Assembly: GCA_002434245.1 (NCBI GenBank)
Contig: DJJR01000066.1
Location: 1-39,839 of the forward strand
From: Pelosinus fermentans
Lineage (GTDB): Bacteria > Bacillota > Negativicutes > DSM-13327
DNA length: 39,839 nt
Direction: 5' to 3'
Each line of letters opens with the position of its first letter. Position 1 is the first letter of the stretch. The notes beneath the pieces were generated by a model. That model was not told the DNA's origin. It was given only the letters and a program-made list of their open reading frames with translations, and searched no databases. The position numbers and the translations under genes are program-made. Positions 1-7,693 of this stretch are shown here, piece after piece.

Positions 1-45
1 CTTACATTGTTTAGTTTTCAAAGAACATCACGCCGCTTGTGGCGA
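1..45 (-). promoter_or_regulatory. 16S rRNA leader (rRNA operon leaving the window)
   Basis: Read on the minus strand, the last bases before the left edge are TTCTTTGAAAACTAAACA, the kind of leader found just before 16S rRNA genes in Firmicutes. A small CGCC...GGCG hairpin lies at about 31-44. The 16S gene itself is outside the window. In Bacillus subtilis an rRNA operon (rrnA) also follows bofA, so the position agrees with known synteny. The rRNA assignment is inference from leader and context. Confidence 0.65.
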
Positions 46-52
46 CTCATTT

Positions 53-82
53 ATAATATCATAAATAATTCATGCATGTCAA
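53..82 (-). promoter_or_regulatory. Probable rRNA operon promoter
   Basis: On the minus strand a perfect -35 TTGACA (77-82) is followed after 18 bp by TATTAT (53-58). The predicted start is near position 46, directly ahead of the 16S-type leader. The surrounding 100 bp are very AT-rich, as expected for an UP-element region. An additional TATAAT at about 178-183 could belong to an upstream tandem promoter, but I see no good -35 for it. Confidence 0.65.
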
Positions 83-198
83 TACCTTTTATTGATCTTT
101 TTTATATTTTTATTGTTTTAATTAAATACATTGTAATGCTAGTAATTGGCTTACAATACAATGCTGTAATGTTTTTTCATTATACGCAATTATAAATC

Positions 199-226
199 GG
201 GAAGCGAACAAACCTTGTTGCTTCCC
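199..226 (-). terminator. Stem-loop after bofA
   Basis: An inverted repeat GGGAAGC...GCTTCCC lies 6 bp past the bofA stop codon. The following minus-strand bases are AT-rich (GATTTATAATT) but not a pure T-run. It is a weak or leaky terminator separating bofA from the rRNA promoter. Confidence 0.4.
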
Positions 227-231
227 CACAG

Positions 232-510
232 TTAGGCAACAAACAACTTAAACAAAATAAGTAATATTACCCCTGGAAGTCCTAGAAACCCTGCCACTAA
301 TGCCGTAATTGGATTAATTGCAATTGTAAATCCTATATGCAGCCCCACAAAATTCAATGCCCACAACATGGCACCACCAATTAAACCATTATAAATCAAG
401 CGAAAAATTAATTTGATAGGCATTAAGAACATTCGCCCCACAACATATAATAGAATAATGCCAAAAACATATGCCAGAATTACATTAAAGTCTCCAAATC
501 CACCAAACAT
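232..510 (-). CDS. bofA: Pro-sigma-K processing inhibitor BofA-like protein
   Basis: This 92-residue hydrophobic protein has two to three membrane segments and many glycines near its C-terminus (AGFLGLPGVILL). In Bacillus, BofA holds the SpoIVFB protease inactive in the forespore membrane until the sigma-G checkpoint is passed. Family members are about 85-90 residues, so the length fits. The start is an ATG preceded by a purine-rich GAGGGGGAGGG site. Gene order recR, yaaL-like, bofA, rRNA operon matches B. subtilis, which strengthens the call. It is separated from the YaaL-like gene by 244 bp and a hairpin, so it probably has its own promoter. It suggests the organism sporulates. Confidence 0.85.
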   Translation of the reverse strand: MFGGFGDFNVILAYVFGIILLYVVGRMFLMPIKLIFRLIYNGLIGGAMLWALNFVGLHIGFTIAINPITALVAGFLGLPGVILLILFKLFVA

Positions 511-710
511 AGCACACCCTCCCCCTCTTACTAGTTCTTTTCACACGTTTTAAACGCTTTACTTATATACCTCATTATAACTTATAATCTCGCCCTCTTC
601 TATCTCTCGTTATCACCTTTCTTCTATAATATATATTTCTAATACAATATATTGTCATTCTGGTCCAAGTATGATTAAGAAGAGGTGATTTTACGTTCCC
701 TTCACTAAGA

Positions 711-740
711 AGGGCCAGAGTGAAGACTCTGGCCCTTTTT
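711..740. terminator. Stem-loop terminator between the YaaL-like gene and bofA
   Basis: A 10-bp perfect stem AGGGCCAGAG/CTCTGGCCCT encloses a 6-nt loop. The T-run is on the plus strand (737-740), and the minus strand reads CTTCTTAG after the stem. It lies 15 bp past the stop of the YaaL-like gene and probably ends the dnaX-ebfC-recR-yaaL transcript. Confidence 0.6.
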
Positions 741-754
741 ATAAGAATGATTTT

Positions 755-1048
755 TTATAGTTTTTTGTACTCATCGCTATCAGCAACAGCATAAGGAGAG
801 CGTACAATACCTTCTTGACGAGCTTGCTTTAATAGGTATACATATTTTTTTTCAGCTGCCTGCATTAAATAAACAGCATGGTCAACCAAATCTTGATCAG
901 AAACACTATTATAATAATGCTGGGCATTTAACCATTCTTGCCTGGCTTCTTCCACCACAATGGATAAAGAGGGCAAGGGTTTGGCATCGAAATTTTCGCT
1001 GCCATAAATATAATCTTGTATTTTCTGTAATGTTTCTATTATATTCAT
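755..1048 (-). CDS. YaaL-like DUF2508 family protein
   Basis: A 97-residue, mostly helical, soluble protein rich in Glu, Gln, Lys and Tyr, with no membrane segment. Its core (ARQEWLNAQHYYNSVSD, then AVYLMQAAEKKYVYLLKQA) and its place between recR and bofA match the DUF2508/YaaL family of Firmicutes. Function is unknown. The ATG is preceded by AGGAGGGAAATT, a strong ribosome binding site. It is the last gene of the dnaX-ebfC-recR run, 53 bp after recR. Identification rests on synteny plus general sequence resemblance. Confidence 0.75.
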   Translation of the reverse strand: MNIIETLQKIQDYIYGSENFDAKPLPSLSIVVEEARQEWLNAQHYYNSVSDQDLVDHAVYLMQAAEKKYVYLLKQARQEGIVRSPYAVADSDEYKKL

Positions 1049-1101
1049 AATTTCCCTCCTGTCTTACGGTTATTTTTACCAAAAACAGGAGTATTTAAAC
1101 A

Positions 1102-1698
1102 TTACATTTCTCGGCGATTTTCCATAGCCTTAGACAAAGTCACTTCATCAGCATACTCTAAATCGCCACCTACTGGCAATCCATGAGCAATTCGGGTGAC
1201 TTTTATCCCTAGAGGTTTTAATAGCCTCGCAATATACATTGCTGTAGCCTCACCTTCTACATCCGGATTGGTTGCCATAATCACTTCTTGGATCTCTCCC
1301 TCTCCAATACGTGTTAGCAATTCCTTTATTCTAATATCATTAGGCCCAACCCCTTCTAAAGGAGATAACTGTCCATGCAATACATGATACCTGCCGCGAT
1401 ATTCTCGCGTACGTTCCACAGCAGCTACATCCCGCGGTTCTTCCATCACGCACACGATGCTGACGTCCCGTCCAGCATCCCGACAAATAGAACAAGGATT
1501 ACAATCTGTTAAATTAAAACAAACATCACAATAACCAATTTTCTCTTTGGCCTCTATAATCGCCTGAGCTAAGCTTTCTGCTCGAGATTTATCCATCTCT
1601 AAAACATGATACGCTAAACGTGCAGCTGATTTAGAACCGATTCCCGGCAGTGCGCGAAACTGCTCTATCAATTTCGCCAATGGTGCTATATATTGCAT
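1102..1698 (-). CDS. recR: Recombination mediator RecR
   Basis: The 198-residue protein has the complete RecR layout. An N-terminal helix-hairpin-helix region ([17 protein letters not shown]) is followed by a four-cysteine zinc motif at about residues 57-72 (CDVC...CSIC). A Toprim domain ([26 protein letters not shown]) and a C-terminal Walker-B-like segment complete it. RecR acts with RecO/RecF to load RecA on single-stranded gaps. Length equals the family norm of 198-200. The ATG lies 3 bp after the ebfC stop, so translation is probably coupled. Confidence 0.97.
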   Translation of the reverse strand: MQYIAPLAKLIEQFRALPGIGSKSAARLAYHVLEMDKSRAESLAQAIIEAKEKIGYCDVCFNLTDCNPCSICRDAGRDVSIVCVMEEPRDVAAVERTREYRGRYHVLHGQLSPLEGVGPNDIRIKELLTRIGEGEIQEVIMATNPDVEGEATAMYIARLLKPLGIKVTRIAHGLPVGGDLEYADEVTLSKAMENRREM

Positions 1699-1701
1699 CG
1701 T

Positions 1702-2028
1702 TTAAAATAAACCAGAAGGCAGATTCATACCACCAGTGAGTTTTCCCATTTCTTGAGCCATCATATCGTCGACCTTTTTAATAGCCTCATTGACGGCTGC
1801 TGTCACCAAGTCTTCCAGCATCTCCATGTCTTCTGCATCCACTACGCTGGGATCAATTTTCAAAGATTGAATTTGTTTTTCACCAGTAATAACTACTTTT
1901 ATTGCACCGCCACCTGCGGTAGCTTCCAAGGTACGCGTTTTAAGCTCTTCTTGCATTTTACTCATTTCACCTTGCAGCTTTTGCATTTTCTTCATCATAC
2001 CAGCCATGTTTCCCATATTCCCAAACAT
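1702..2028 (-). CDS. ebfC: YbaB/EbfC family nucleoid-associated protein
   Basis: A 108-residue protein with the YbaB/EbfC signature: a Met/Gly-rich start (MFGNMGNMAGMMKKMQKLQ), a coiled-coil-forming helix, the ATAGGGAIKVVITG strand pair, and an acidic LEDLVTAAVNEAI helix. Family members bind DNA as dimers and sit between dnaX and recR in most bacteria, as here. It starts 3 bp after the dnaX stop, with AGGGGG inside the dnaX 3' end as ribosome binding site. Coupling with dnaX and recR is likely. Confidence 0.95.
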   Translation of the reverse strand: MFGNMGNMAGMMKKMQKLQGEMSKMQEELKTRTLEATAGGGAIKVVITGEKQIQSLKIDPSVVDAEDMEMLEDLVTAAVNEAIKKVDDMMAQEMGKLTGGMNLPSGLF

Positions 2029-2031
2029 ATC

Positions 2032-3762
2032 TTAATCCCCCTTGTATTCTTCTTTTTTTATAACCTTACCACCAAACATATGTATAGCCTGACGCAAAGC
2101 CGGGTGAGCTTCTTCTTCCAGCGACGGTGCAGTCGTGACCGGCTTCTCCTTAGGCGGTAGAGCAGCTGCCTTTGGGGCTACCGCTGCACTTCCCAGTATA
2201 CAACAAAGTTGCACTGTTTTTCCACAAAATTGGGTTAATACTTTTTCTATCATAATTCGATAATCTTCTTTTTCAGTACGTTCCTTAGGAAAAGCAGCTG
2301 CAAACTGCACAATAGCCTGTTTATCATTCAAACTTATCAATTTTCCTTGAGAAACACAGGCATGTACAGAGCGTTTACCGCTTGCCACCAATTCTTTAAG
2401 AACATTATCCCAAAGCTCTTTTACATCGCTTGATGATGAACTGCTGTCCACAACAAGTTCTGTCTGAGGCTGTTCATGAGTTATTTCCTGCTTTACCTCA
2501 ACTTTTTCTATCGGCTTTGAATTCACAGGTTGAACAGAAACTTTCTTTGCCGGAGCAGGAGGACGTACAGTTTCTACTTGTTTTATAATTGGGGGCTCTA
2601 TTCGCTGAAAGGACTGCCCTGTTACTTTCTCTTCTAATATTGCTATTCGCTCCAGCAAGTTCGCCATATCTGCTTGTGCTGAACGACGACAAAGGGTCAA
2701 CAGGGTCATCTCTGCTGTAATTCGAGGCTCAGGTGCCCATTTTGCATCATTGGCACCTTCATTTAACATCTTGATCATATCAATTAATTCATCATGCTTA
2801 AACTGTTCTCCGTGTTTGGCTAATACATTTCGGTCATCTCCATATAATTCAATGCTATCAATATCAGGAGCAGCTTTAAATAGCATGATACTTCTCATAT
2901 ATAAAGCCACTTCTAAGAGTATCTGACGTACTTCTTTACCTAGTGCAATTAATTCTCCTAATGCTATCAATACCTCTTTAAAATCTCGTTCCGCCAATGC
3001 TTCGGTAATGCGCCATACCCACTCATGACCGATAAGACCTAATAATTGTCGAACCTTCTCTGCAGTAATGATTCCATTTTCCATGGTAGTACATTGATCA
3101 AGAATACTTAGAGCATCCCGAAGCCCCCCATCTGCATGAGAAGCAATCAGCTTTAATGCATCAGGTTCCACATTTAGACCTTCGTGCTGAACAACTGCAG
3201 TTAAACGACCTTCTATTGCTTCAACATCGATACGTCTAAAATCATAGCGTTGACAACGGGAATGAATCGTAGCTGGAATTTTATGCGCTTCTGTCGTGGC
3301 CAGAATAAACACTACATGGGCAGGCGGTTCTTCTAATGTCTTTAATAGTGCATTAAACGCCTCAGTTGTTAACATATGTACTTCATCGATGATATATACC
3401 TTATACCGACCATCTACAGGCGCAAACTTAACCGTCTCCCGAAGTTCGCGAATTTCATCAATCCCCCGATTAGAGGCAGCATCAATTTCAAATACATCCA
3501 TAGACGTTCCAGCATTAATCGACTGGCAATTTAAACACACATTACAAGGCTCAGGTGTCGGACCATGTATGCAGTTTAAAGATTTCGCCAAAATCTTGGC
3601 AGTACTCGTTTTCCCTGTGCCTCGTGGTCCCGAAAATAAATAAGCATGGGCAATTTTCCCCGATACAATTGCATTCTTCAAAGTAACACTAATATGCTTT
3701 TGTCCTACTAGATTTTCAAAATCCTGTGGGCGCCACTGGCGGTATAACGCAACATAAGCCAT
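2032..3762 (-). CDS. dnaX: DNA polymerase III subunit gamma/tau
   Basis: This 576-residue protein is the clamp-loader ATPase. The N-terminal AAA+ part carries Walker A (GPRGTGKTSTAK, about residues 44-55), a zinc-binding CNVCLNC segment, Walker B (IIDEVHML) and the sensor/arginine-finger region (HSRCQRYDF). After residue 380 comes a Pro/Lys/Glu/Ser-rich tau linker and a short C-terminal domain. The start ATG has CAGGAGG-like purines upstream (CCTCC on the plus strand at 3773-3777). It is the first protein gene downstream of the SRP RNA, as in Bacillus. No internal frameshift site for gamma synthesis was obvious, but I could not model it. Confidence 0.97.
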   Translation of the reverse strand: MAYVALYRQWRPQDFENLVGQKHISVTLKNAIVSGKIAHAYLFSGPRGTGKTSTAKILAKSLNCIHGPTPEPCNVCLNCQSINAGTSMDVFEIDAASNRGIDEIRELRETVKFAPVDGRYKVYIIDEVHMLTTEAFNALLKTLEEPPAHVVFILATTEAHKIPATIHSRCQRYDFRRIDVEAIEGRLTAVVQHEGLNVEPDALKLIASHADGGLRDALSILDQCTTMENGIITAEKVRQLLGLIGHEWVWRITEALAERDFKEVLIALGELIALGKEVRQILLEVALYMRSIMLFKAAPDIDSIELYGDDRNVLAKHGEQFKHDELIDMIKMLNEGANDAKWAPEPRITAEMTLLTLCRRSAQADMANLLERIAILEEKVTGQSFQRIEPPIIKQVETVRPPAPAKKVSVQPVNSKPIEKVEVKQEITHEQPQTELVVDSSSSSSDVKELWDNVLKELVASGKRSVHACVSQGKLISLNDKQAIVQFAAAFPKERTEKEDYRIMIEKVLTQFCGKTVQLCCILGSAAVAPKAAALPPKEKPVTTAPSLEEEAHPALRQAIHMFGGKVIKKEEYKGD

Positions 3763-3852
3763 CTACCCAACACCTCCTTACAACATCTATGGTATTCTAC
3801 GCTAAAGTAGCTTTCCCTTTTTCTTTGCTCAGCAGACTACTTATAATACACT

Positions 3853-3882
3853 AAAAAGCAACCAGATTTCTGGTTGCTTTTT
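3853..3882 (-). terminator. Intrinsic terminator of the SRP RNA
   Basis: A 14-bp perfect stem AAAAAGCAACCAGA/TCTGGTTGCTTTTT encloses a 2-nt centre, ending in T5 on either strand. It lies about 25 bp beyond the 3' end of the SRP RNA and ahead of dnaX, so dnaX probably has its own promoter at 3763-3850. Confidence 0.85.
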
Positions 3883-3905
3883 AGGTTGCATTCATCATTT
3901 TAGCG

Positions 3906-4032
3906 TCGGGCCACAACAAAAGTCAGGCAACCTCACGGCACATAAAAATTATCACTTACCGCTGCTTTCTTCCGAATCTGACGGGGTTCATGAGTTTCCA
4001 TTGCGTAAGACCCAACTTTTGCTGTGGCCCCA
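3906..4032 (-). ncRNA. ffs: Signal recognition particle RNA (small bacterial type)
   Basis: The minus strand folds into one long hairpin. The ends GGGCCACAGCAAAAGTT and ACTTTTGTTGTGGCCC pair over 16-17 bp. The apex carries the SRP domain IV core GTCAGATTCGGAAGAAAGCAGC, close to the universal GTCCGGAAGGAAGCAGC form, with the GGAA tetraloop and the asymmetric internal loop that binds Ffh. At about 125 nt with no Alu domain it is the small 4.5S type, unlike the 6S-type scRNA of Bacillus. Position just upstream of dnaX matches B. subtilis scr. Ends are estimated from the terminal stem. Confidence 0.92.
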
Positions 4033-4324
4033 CTCTAAAATAAATAAATGGCTAAAATATTAAATTTTATGCCAACAACGATCAGTACTTACTGATAATC
4101 TCTATTAAAATATAATAACCACAAATTCCAATAAAAACATTATGTTCACTCAATGCGTATACATATTATATACTATTTATTTCACTAACGCAAGTATATA
4201 TTGTTGTTAAAAATTACCCAATGCGTAGGAATTATGTATGTAAATATAAACATCTAACTAAAAATCAATTATAAGCTGCCCTATAAACTCTCTAAATGCT
4301 GTCTATATCTGTGCCAATTTTTCT

Positions 4325-4828
4325 TCAGCTTCTTTTCACCCGTCCAATTGAGGTCGCCAGATGATTCCAAAGAACAGCTTCTACCATTTTAACTTCACTT
4401 TGTTCGCAATTGACAACAAGAATCACCTCTGTGGTTAAGTTTTTTGCCTTGTCTTTTTTGACACTTCTTTTGCTATTAAAGTAGTCTAATGCGAATCCGA
4501 CCGATACCCCCAGTGCGAAACCCGTTATTCCCCCTAGTATCGGACCAAATTTCCAAAGAAATCCCCACATCACACCAAATAGCATAAAAACGGTGCCAAG
4601 CATAGCTCCCCCGTCAAGCAAGCTATGACCTACGCTTTGACGGTAACTGCTCCAAATGGCCCATATATAAACAGGAATGTAGCTGCCCAAACTAACATGA
4701 CCAAATCCTGGAAGCATTGCTGACCAGAATGCAATTACCCACGGATTTCTTAAATGAACTAGGTTTATGGAAATAGTAGAAACCTTCCCCTTAGGATGGC
4801 GTGGTTCTTTGTTGAAAGAAGAATTCAT
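4325..4828 (-). CDS. Small membrane protein with glycine-zipper segment, unknown function
   Basis: I do not recognise a named family for this 167-residue protein. It has visible parts. A basic N-terminus leads to HLRNPWVIAFWSAMLPGFGH (residues 25-44), a motif seen in Firmicute TM2-like membrane proteins. A membrane segment follows at about 50-62. A glycine-rich hydrophobic region at 73-114 (GGAMLGTVFMLFGVMWGF, GPILGGITGFALG) resembles glycine zippers. The cytosolic C-terminus (EVILVVNCEQSEVKMVEAVLWNH, about 134-156) resembles the tail of general-stress/YflT-type proteins. The start ATG has GAGGTGAGTGT upstream. It stands alone between the tRNA and the SRP RNA. Confidence 0.65.
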   Translation of the reverse strand: MNSSFNKEPRHPKGKVSTISINLVHLRNPWVIAFWSAMLPGFGHVSLGSYIPVYIWAIWSSYRQSVGHSLLDGGAMLGTVFMLFGVMWGFLWKFGPILGGITGFALGVSVGFALDYFNSKRSVKKDKAKNLTTEVILVVNCEQSEVKMVEAVLWNHLATSIGRVKRS

Positions 4829-5395
4829 ACACTCACCTCACACTCTAAATATTATTATCAACAGTTATTTACTCTATACGCTTCATCAAATATATTGCAA
4901 ATAAACCATTATCTTACATAATTATTTGATAAATGAAAACTAATTTTATGAACTTAACATAAAATTAAACAAAAAAAGCGCTTGCAAGTTATAATATAAC
5001 TCACAAACCCTTATATCTTCTGCAATGGCGGAGAGAGAGGGATTCGAACCCTCGGTACAGTTTCCCGTACACACGCTTTCCAGGCGTGCTCCTTCAACCG
5101 CTCGGACATCTCTCCAAGGTGTTTACACCAGTCAAAATTACATTACTTGACTGCAAGAAATATAATATCATTTCTTAATACTATTGTCAACAATAATATA
5201 TGAGGATTAAAATCCCAATCCATCTTACATAAACTTGCATGGCTTTAGGGTGTCTGATACAATATGGATACATAAAGAAGGAAAATTTGACAGCTTCACT
5301 TTCACTGTCAATCTTAGTCAGTCTTATCCTTAGAACGCTCAGCCATCGGATAAACATTCAAATTTCTCTTCTTGCAAAAGGTTGGAGGACATAAA
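4829..5395. other. Gap containing only tRNA-Ser
   Basis: Apart from the tRNA, the DNA here is AT-rich. AAAGCGCTTGCAA at 4975-4989 resembles half of a catabolite-response element but lacks the conserved TG at its left end. No ORF with a ribosome binding site was seen between 5116 and the regulator start at 5396. Confidence 0.5.
5026..5115 (-). tRNA. tRNA-Ser (anticodon GGA)
   Basis: The minus strand from GGAGAGATGTCCGAGCGG to GGTTCGAATCC...CTCTCTCCGCCA folds as a class II tRNA. The acceptor stem is GGAGAGA/TCTCTCC. The anticodon loop CTGGAAA gives GGA (serine). A long variable arm (TACGGGAAACTGTA) is present, as required for serine tRNAs. The CCA end is encoded in the gene. Length is 90 nt. 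Confidence 0.97.
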
Positions 5396-6250
5396 ATGGA
5401 AAGTACCTTGAATTCATGCTTGCCGCGTATACGCAGTGGTTTTAATGATTTAACTAAGACCGAACAAAAAACTGCAACTTATATTCTGGAAAATCCTTCT
5501 GAAGTCATACATATGACCATCACGGAGCTAGCAGAAGCAGCTAAGAATGCAGAAGCAACTGTTTTTCGTCTTTGCAAAAAATTAGGCTTTTCGGGGTACC
5601 AAGAATTGAAGATTGCCCTTGCCGGGGATTTATATACTCCCTTAGAATCCGTCTATAAAGAAGTTCATCCTACCGATTCCATCAGAAATATGACTAACAA
5701 GATTTTCTTAGGCATAAATGAAGGGCTGCAAGATACCCTTAAGATCATTGACGAAGAAGCAATTGAAAATGCCATCCAAGCGATCACTAACACACGTCGG
5801 ATTGATGTTTACGGCTCAGGCGGATCGGCAGTAATCGCTTCTGACATTGAGCACCGTTTTATGCGCTTTGGTATTTCCGTAAGGGCTTACTCTGACCCGC
5901 ATCTGCAAATTGCATCTGCCACGTTGCTTAAGCCTGGTGATGTAGTGATTGCAGTATCTCATACTGGTGCTAATCGTGATGTACTAGATGCTGTTGCTAT
6001 GGCAAAAAGCAACAATGTTACCACCATTGCAATTACTAGTTATATACGATCACCTCTCAGCCAGTTAGCCGATATTTCACTTCATGGTATGGGCAGAGAA
6101 ATTAATTACCGTTCAGAAGCTATGGCCTCACGCTTAATTCACCTGGCTATTGTCGATGTTTTATACATTGGATCGCTTCTCCGCCAGCAGGATACAATCA
6201 TCGAAAATATGAACAAGGTACGTATGTCCATTGCCAAACGTAAAATATGA
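5396..6250 (+). CDS. MurR/RpiR family transcriptional regulator
   Basis: A regulator with an N-terminal HTH_6 domain (SGFNDLTKTEQKTATYILEN, then ATVFRLCKKLGFSGYQELK) and a C-terminal SIS sugar-phosphate-binding domain (DVYGSGGSAVIASDIEHRF, VIAVSHTGANRDVLDAV). The family senses phosphosugars such as N-acetylmuramate-6-phosphate or glucosamine-6-phosphate. A TTG reading start at 5372 is possible, but GGAGGA at 5384-5389 lies inside that extension and 6 nt before the ATG at 5396. The ATG start is therefore preferred (284 residues). It is monocistronic and convergent with the HD-GYP gene, so its target is unknown. Confidence 0.92.
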   Translation: MESTLNSCLPRIRSGFNDLTKTEQKTATYILENPSEVIHMTITELAEAAKNAEATVFRLCKKLGFSGYQELKIALAGDLYTPLESVYKEVHPTDSIRNMTNKIFLGINEGLQDTLKIIDEEAIENAIQAITNTRRIDVYGSGGSAVIASDIEHRFMRFGISVRAYSDPHLQIASATLLKPGDVVIAVSHTGANRDVLDAVAMAKSNNVTTIAITSYIRSPLSQLADISLHGMGREINYRSEAMASRLIHLAIVDVLYIGSLLRQQDTIIENMNKVRMSIAKRKI

Positions 6251-6274
6251 AAATATCACCATCCTATCCGCTAA

Positions 6275-6325
6275 GAAAACACAAAAGGTTAGAAACCCAA
6301 TGGGTTCTTAACCTTTTGTGTTTTC
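6275..6325. terminator. Bidirectional terminator between rpiR-type and HD-GYP genes
   Basis: A long near-perfect stem, GAAAACACAAAAGGTTA...TAACCTTTTGTGTTTTC with ACCCA/TGGGT at the tip, lies between convergent genes. T-rich or A-rich flanks occur on both sides. Confidence 0.8.
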
Positions 6326-6364
6326 TCCTATTGATTCTCTTTTTAGCTTAATTGATCATTACTG

Positions 6365-7498
6365 CTACTCCTTAACATGAGAAGAAACATATGCCTGATC
6401 AGCACGGACTTGTGAATAACTTGGAGTTACATCTTCAAAATCGACAATAAAGAGTTCAGGCGTTTTCATTAGATCAAGTTCAACAATTTGATCGATATCC
6501 TGCCCGTCCTGATTGGACGTAATGCGAACAACTGGCGTAGTTTTATTTTTTAGATCCACACCAAGAATTACACCGCTTTGCTGATTGTTTAACCGCACCG
6601 TTTTTCCAATTGGATAGACGGCAACGCTCTGGTTAAACTTACCGACGATAACCGGATTAAAATACTCTCCTGCAGCTTTACTCAAAATCGCAGCAGCGTA
6701 ATACACAGGTGTTGGTAAACGGTGTGGCATCCCTACGATCAAACGCTCATAGACATCAGCAATACTGATAATTTGGGCATATTCAGAAATAGAGTCCCCT
6801 TTAAGACCCATGGGATAACCACTGCCGTTCCAGCGTTCGTGATGCTGAAAGCAGGCGTTAAGAACATTGACAGATACGGTCTGATTCCTCCGCAGGATCT
6901 CCAAAGAGTAAAATGGATGCCGCTTATATTCTTCTTTTTCACGTCTTGTCAAATAACCGGGAAACTGCCGTGCTATGTTCTTCGAAAATTTTATTTTGCC
7001 AACATCATGCAGTATCGCAGCAAGTCCCAACTCATCTAACTGTTTAGCATCATATCCCATAGCAATACCCGTCATAATTGACAAAATACAAGTATTGACG
7101 GCATGAGAAAACATATACCCCTTTTTACGGCGTATATCCAGAAGATTCATCATGCTCTCCGGCTTCTCCCCAAGCTGATTAATCCATTCACTGACAAGGC
7201 TTTTTACTTTATTGAGGTTTACACCTTTACCTACATTAAATTGATGAATTGCATCTCGCGCAGCACCAAGGGCTTCCTTTTTGTATTTAGAACCATAAAA
7301 ATCTTCCTCCAGGGCGATGATCTCTTGAATCTGCGGCTCGCCTACAAATAAAGAGGTAAAGCCTTTATTTCGAAGATACTCAATGTATCGTTCCTTCATA
7401 ACGATGCCCTCATGAAGCAAAACTGTACCATCAGCTGACATGAGCGGTTTTGATAAGTACATGCCTGGCTGAATTTCATCGATTGTTACACTTTGTAT
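6365..7498 (-). CDS. HD-GYP domain cyclic-di-GMP phosphodiesterase-like protein
   Basis: The protein has the HD catalytic pair in LAAILHDVGKIKF and the GYP motif in HHERWNGSGYPMGLKGD, both intact, plus metal-ligand histidines. Family enzymes hydrolyse cyclic-di-GMP. The first ATG (7462) has no ribosome binding site and cuts into the conserved N-terminal strand ending in PGMYLSKPL. The frame stays open upstream, and AGGAGGAGG lies at 7505-7513. The only starts at a sensible distance are ATA (7496-7498, 6 nt from AGGAGG, giving MQSVTIDEIQPGM) or ATT (7502-7504). No ATG, GTG or TTG is in frame. I therefore give 377 residues with a non-canonical start; the exact codon is inference. Confidence 0.85.
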   Translation of the reverse strand: MQSVTIDEIQPGMYLSKPLMSADGTVLLHEGIVMKERYIEYLRNKGFTSLFVGEPQIQEIIALEEDFYGSKYKKEALGAARDAIHQFNVGKGVNLNKVKSLVSEWINQLGEKPESMMNLLDIRRKKGYMFSHAVNTCILSIMTGIAMGYDAKQLDELGLAAILHDVGKIKFSKNIARQFPGYLTRREKEEYKRHPFYSLEILRRNQTVSVNVLNACFQHHERWNGSGYPMGLKGDSISEYAQIISIADVYERLIVGMPHRLPTPVYYAAAILSKAAGEYFNPVIVGKFNQSVAVYPIGKTVRLNNQQSGVILGVDLKNKTTPVVRITSNQDGQDIDQIVELDLMKTPELFIVDFEDVTPSYSQVRADQAYVSSHVKE

Positions 7499-7595
7499 AA
7501 GAATCCTCCTCCTACGATAAACATGCTACCAGTTAATTCTATTAGTTATATCGGAAGATAAAGCAAAATACTTAAAACATCTGATAAGCAAATAG

Positions 7596-7650
7596 AAAAA
7601 ATGTACCTGAACAATCGAGCCTCTAGCTCTATTGCTCAGGTACATTTTTT
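7596..7650 (-). terminator. Terminator between the HD-GYP gene and dapA
   Basis: Stem AAAAAATGTACCTGA/TCAGGTACATTTTTT, extended by AGAGC/GCTCT-type pairs at the tip, lies between two minus-strand genes. The minus-strand copy ends in a T6 run and stops dapA transcripts before the HD-GYP gene. Confidence 0.8.
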
Positions 7651-7693
7651 ATTCGACAGCTAATACAAAACCGTGCAGCGATGAATAAACCAC

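Larger units (their letters stand above)
3763..4324. other. Gap of about 560 bp: SRP RNA, terminator, AT-rich DNA
   Basis: The only content I can support is the SRP RNA and its terminator, annotated separately. Positions 4035-4324 are very AT-rich with no plausible ORF. The minus-strand promoter of the SRP RNA should lie there, but no candidate stood out. Confidence 0.6.

Noticed and set aside
7..195. 62-codon plus-strand frame at the left edge
   Set aside because: It is antisense to the rRNA promoter and leader, very AT-rich, and has no ribosome binding site.
4975..4989. Catabolite-response element AAAGCGCTTGCAA
   Set aside because: The left half lacks the conserved TG, and it is not near a promoter of a carbon-utilisation gene.
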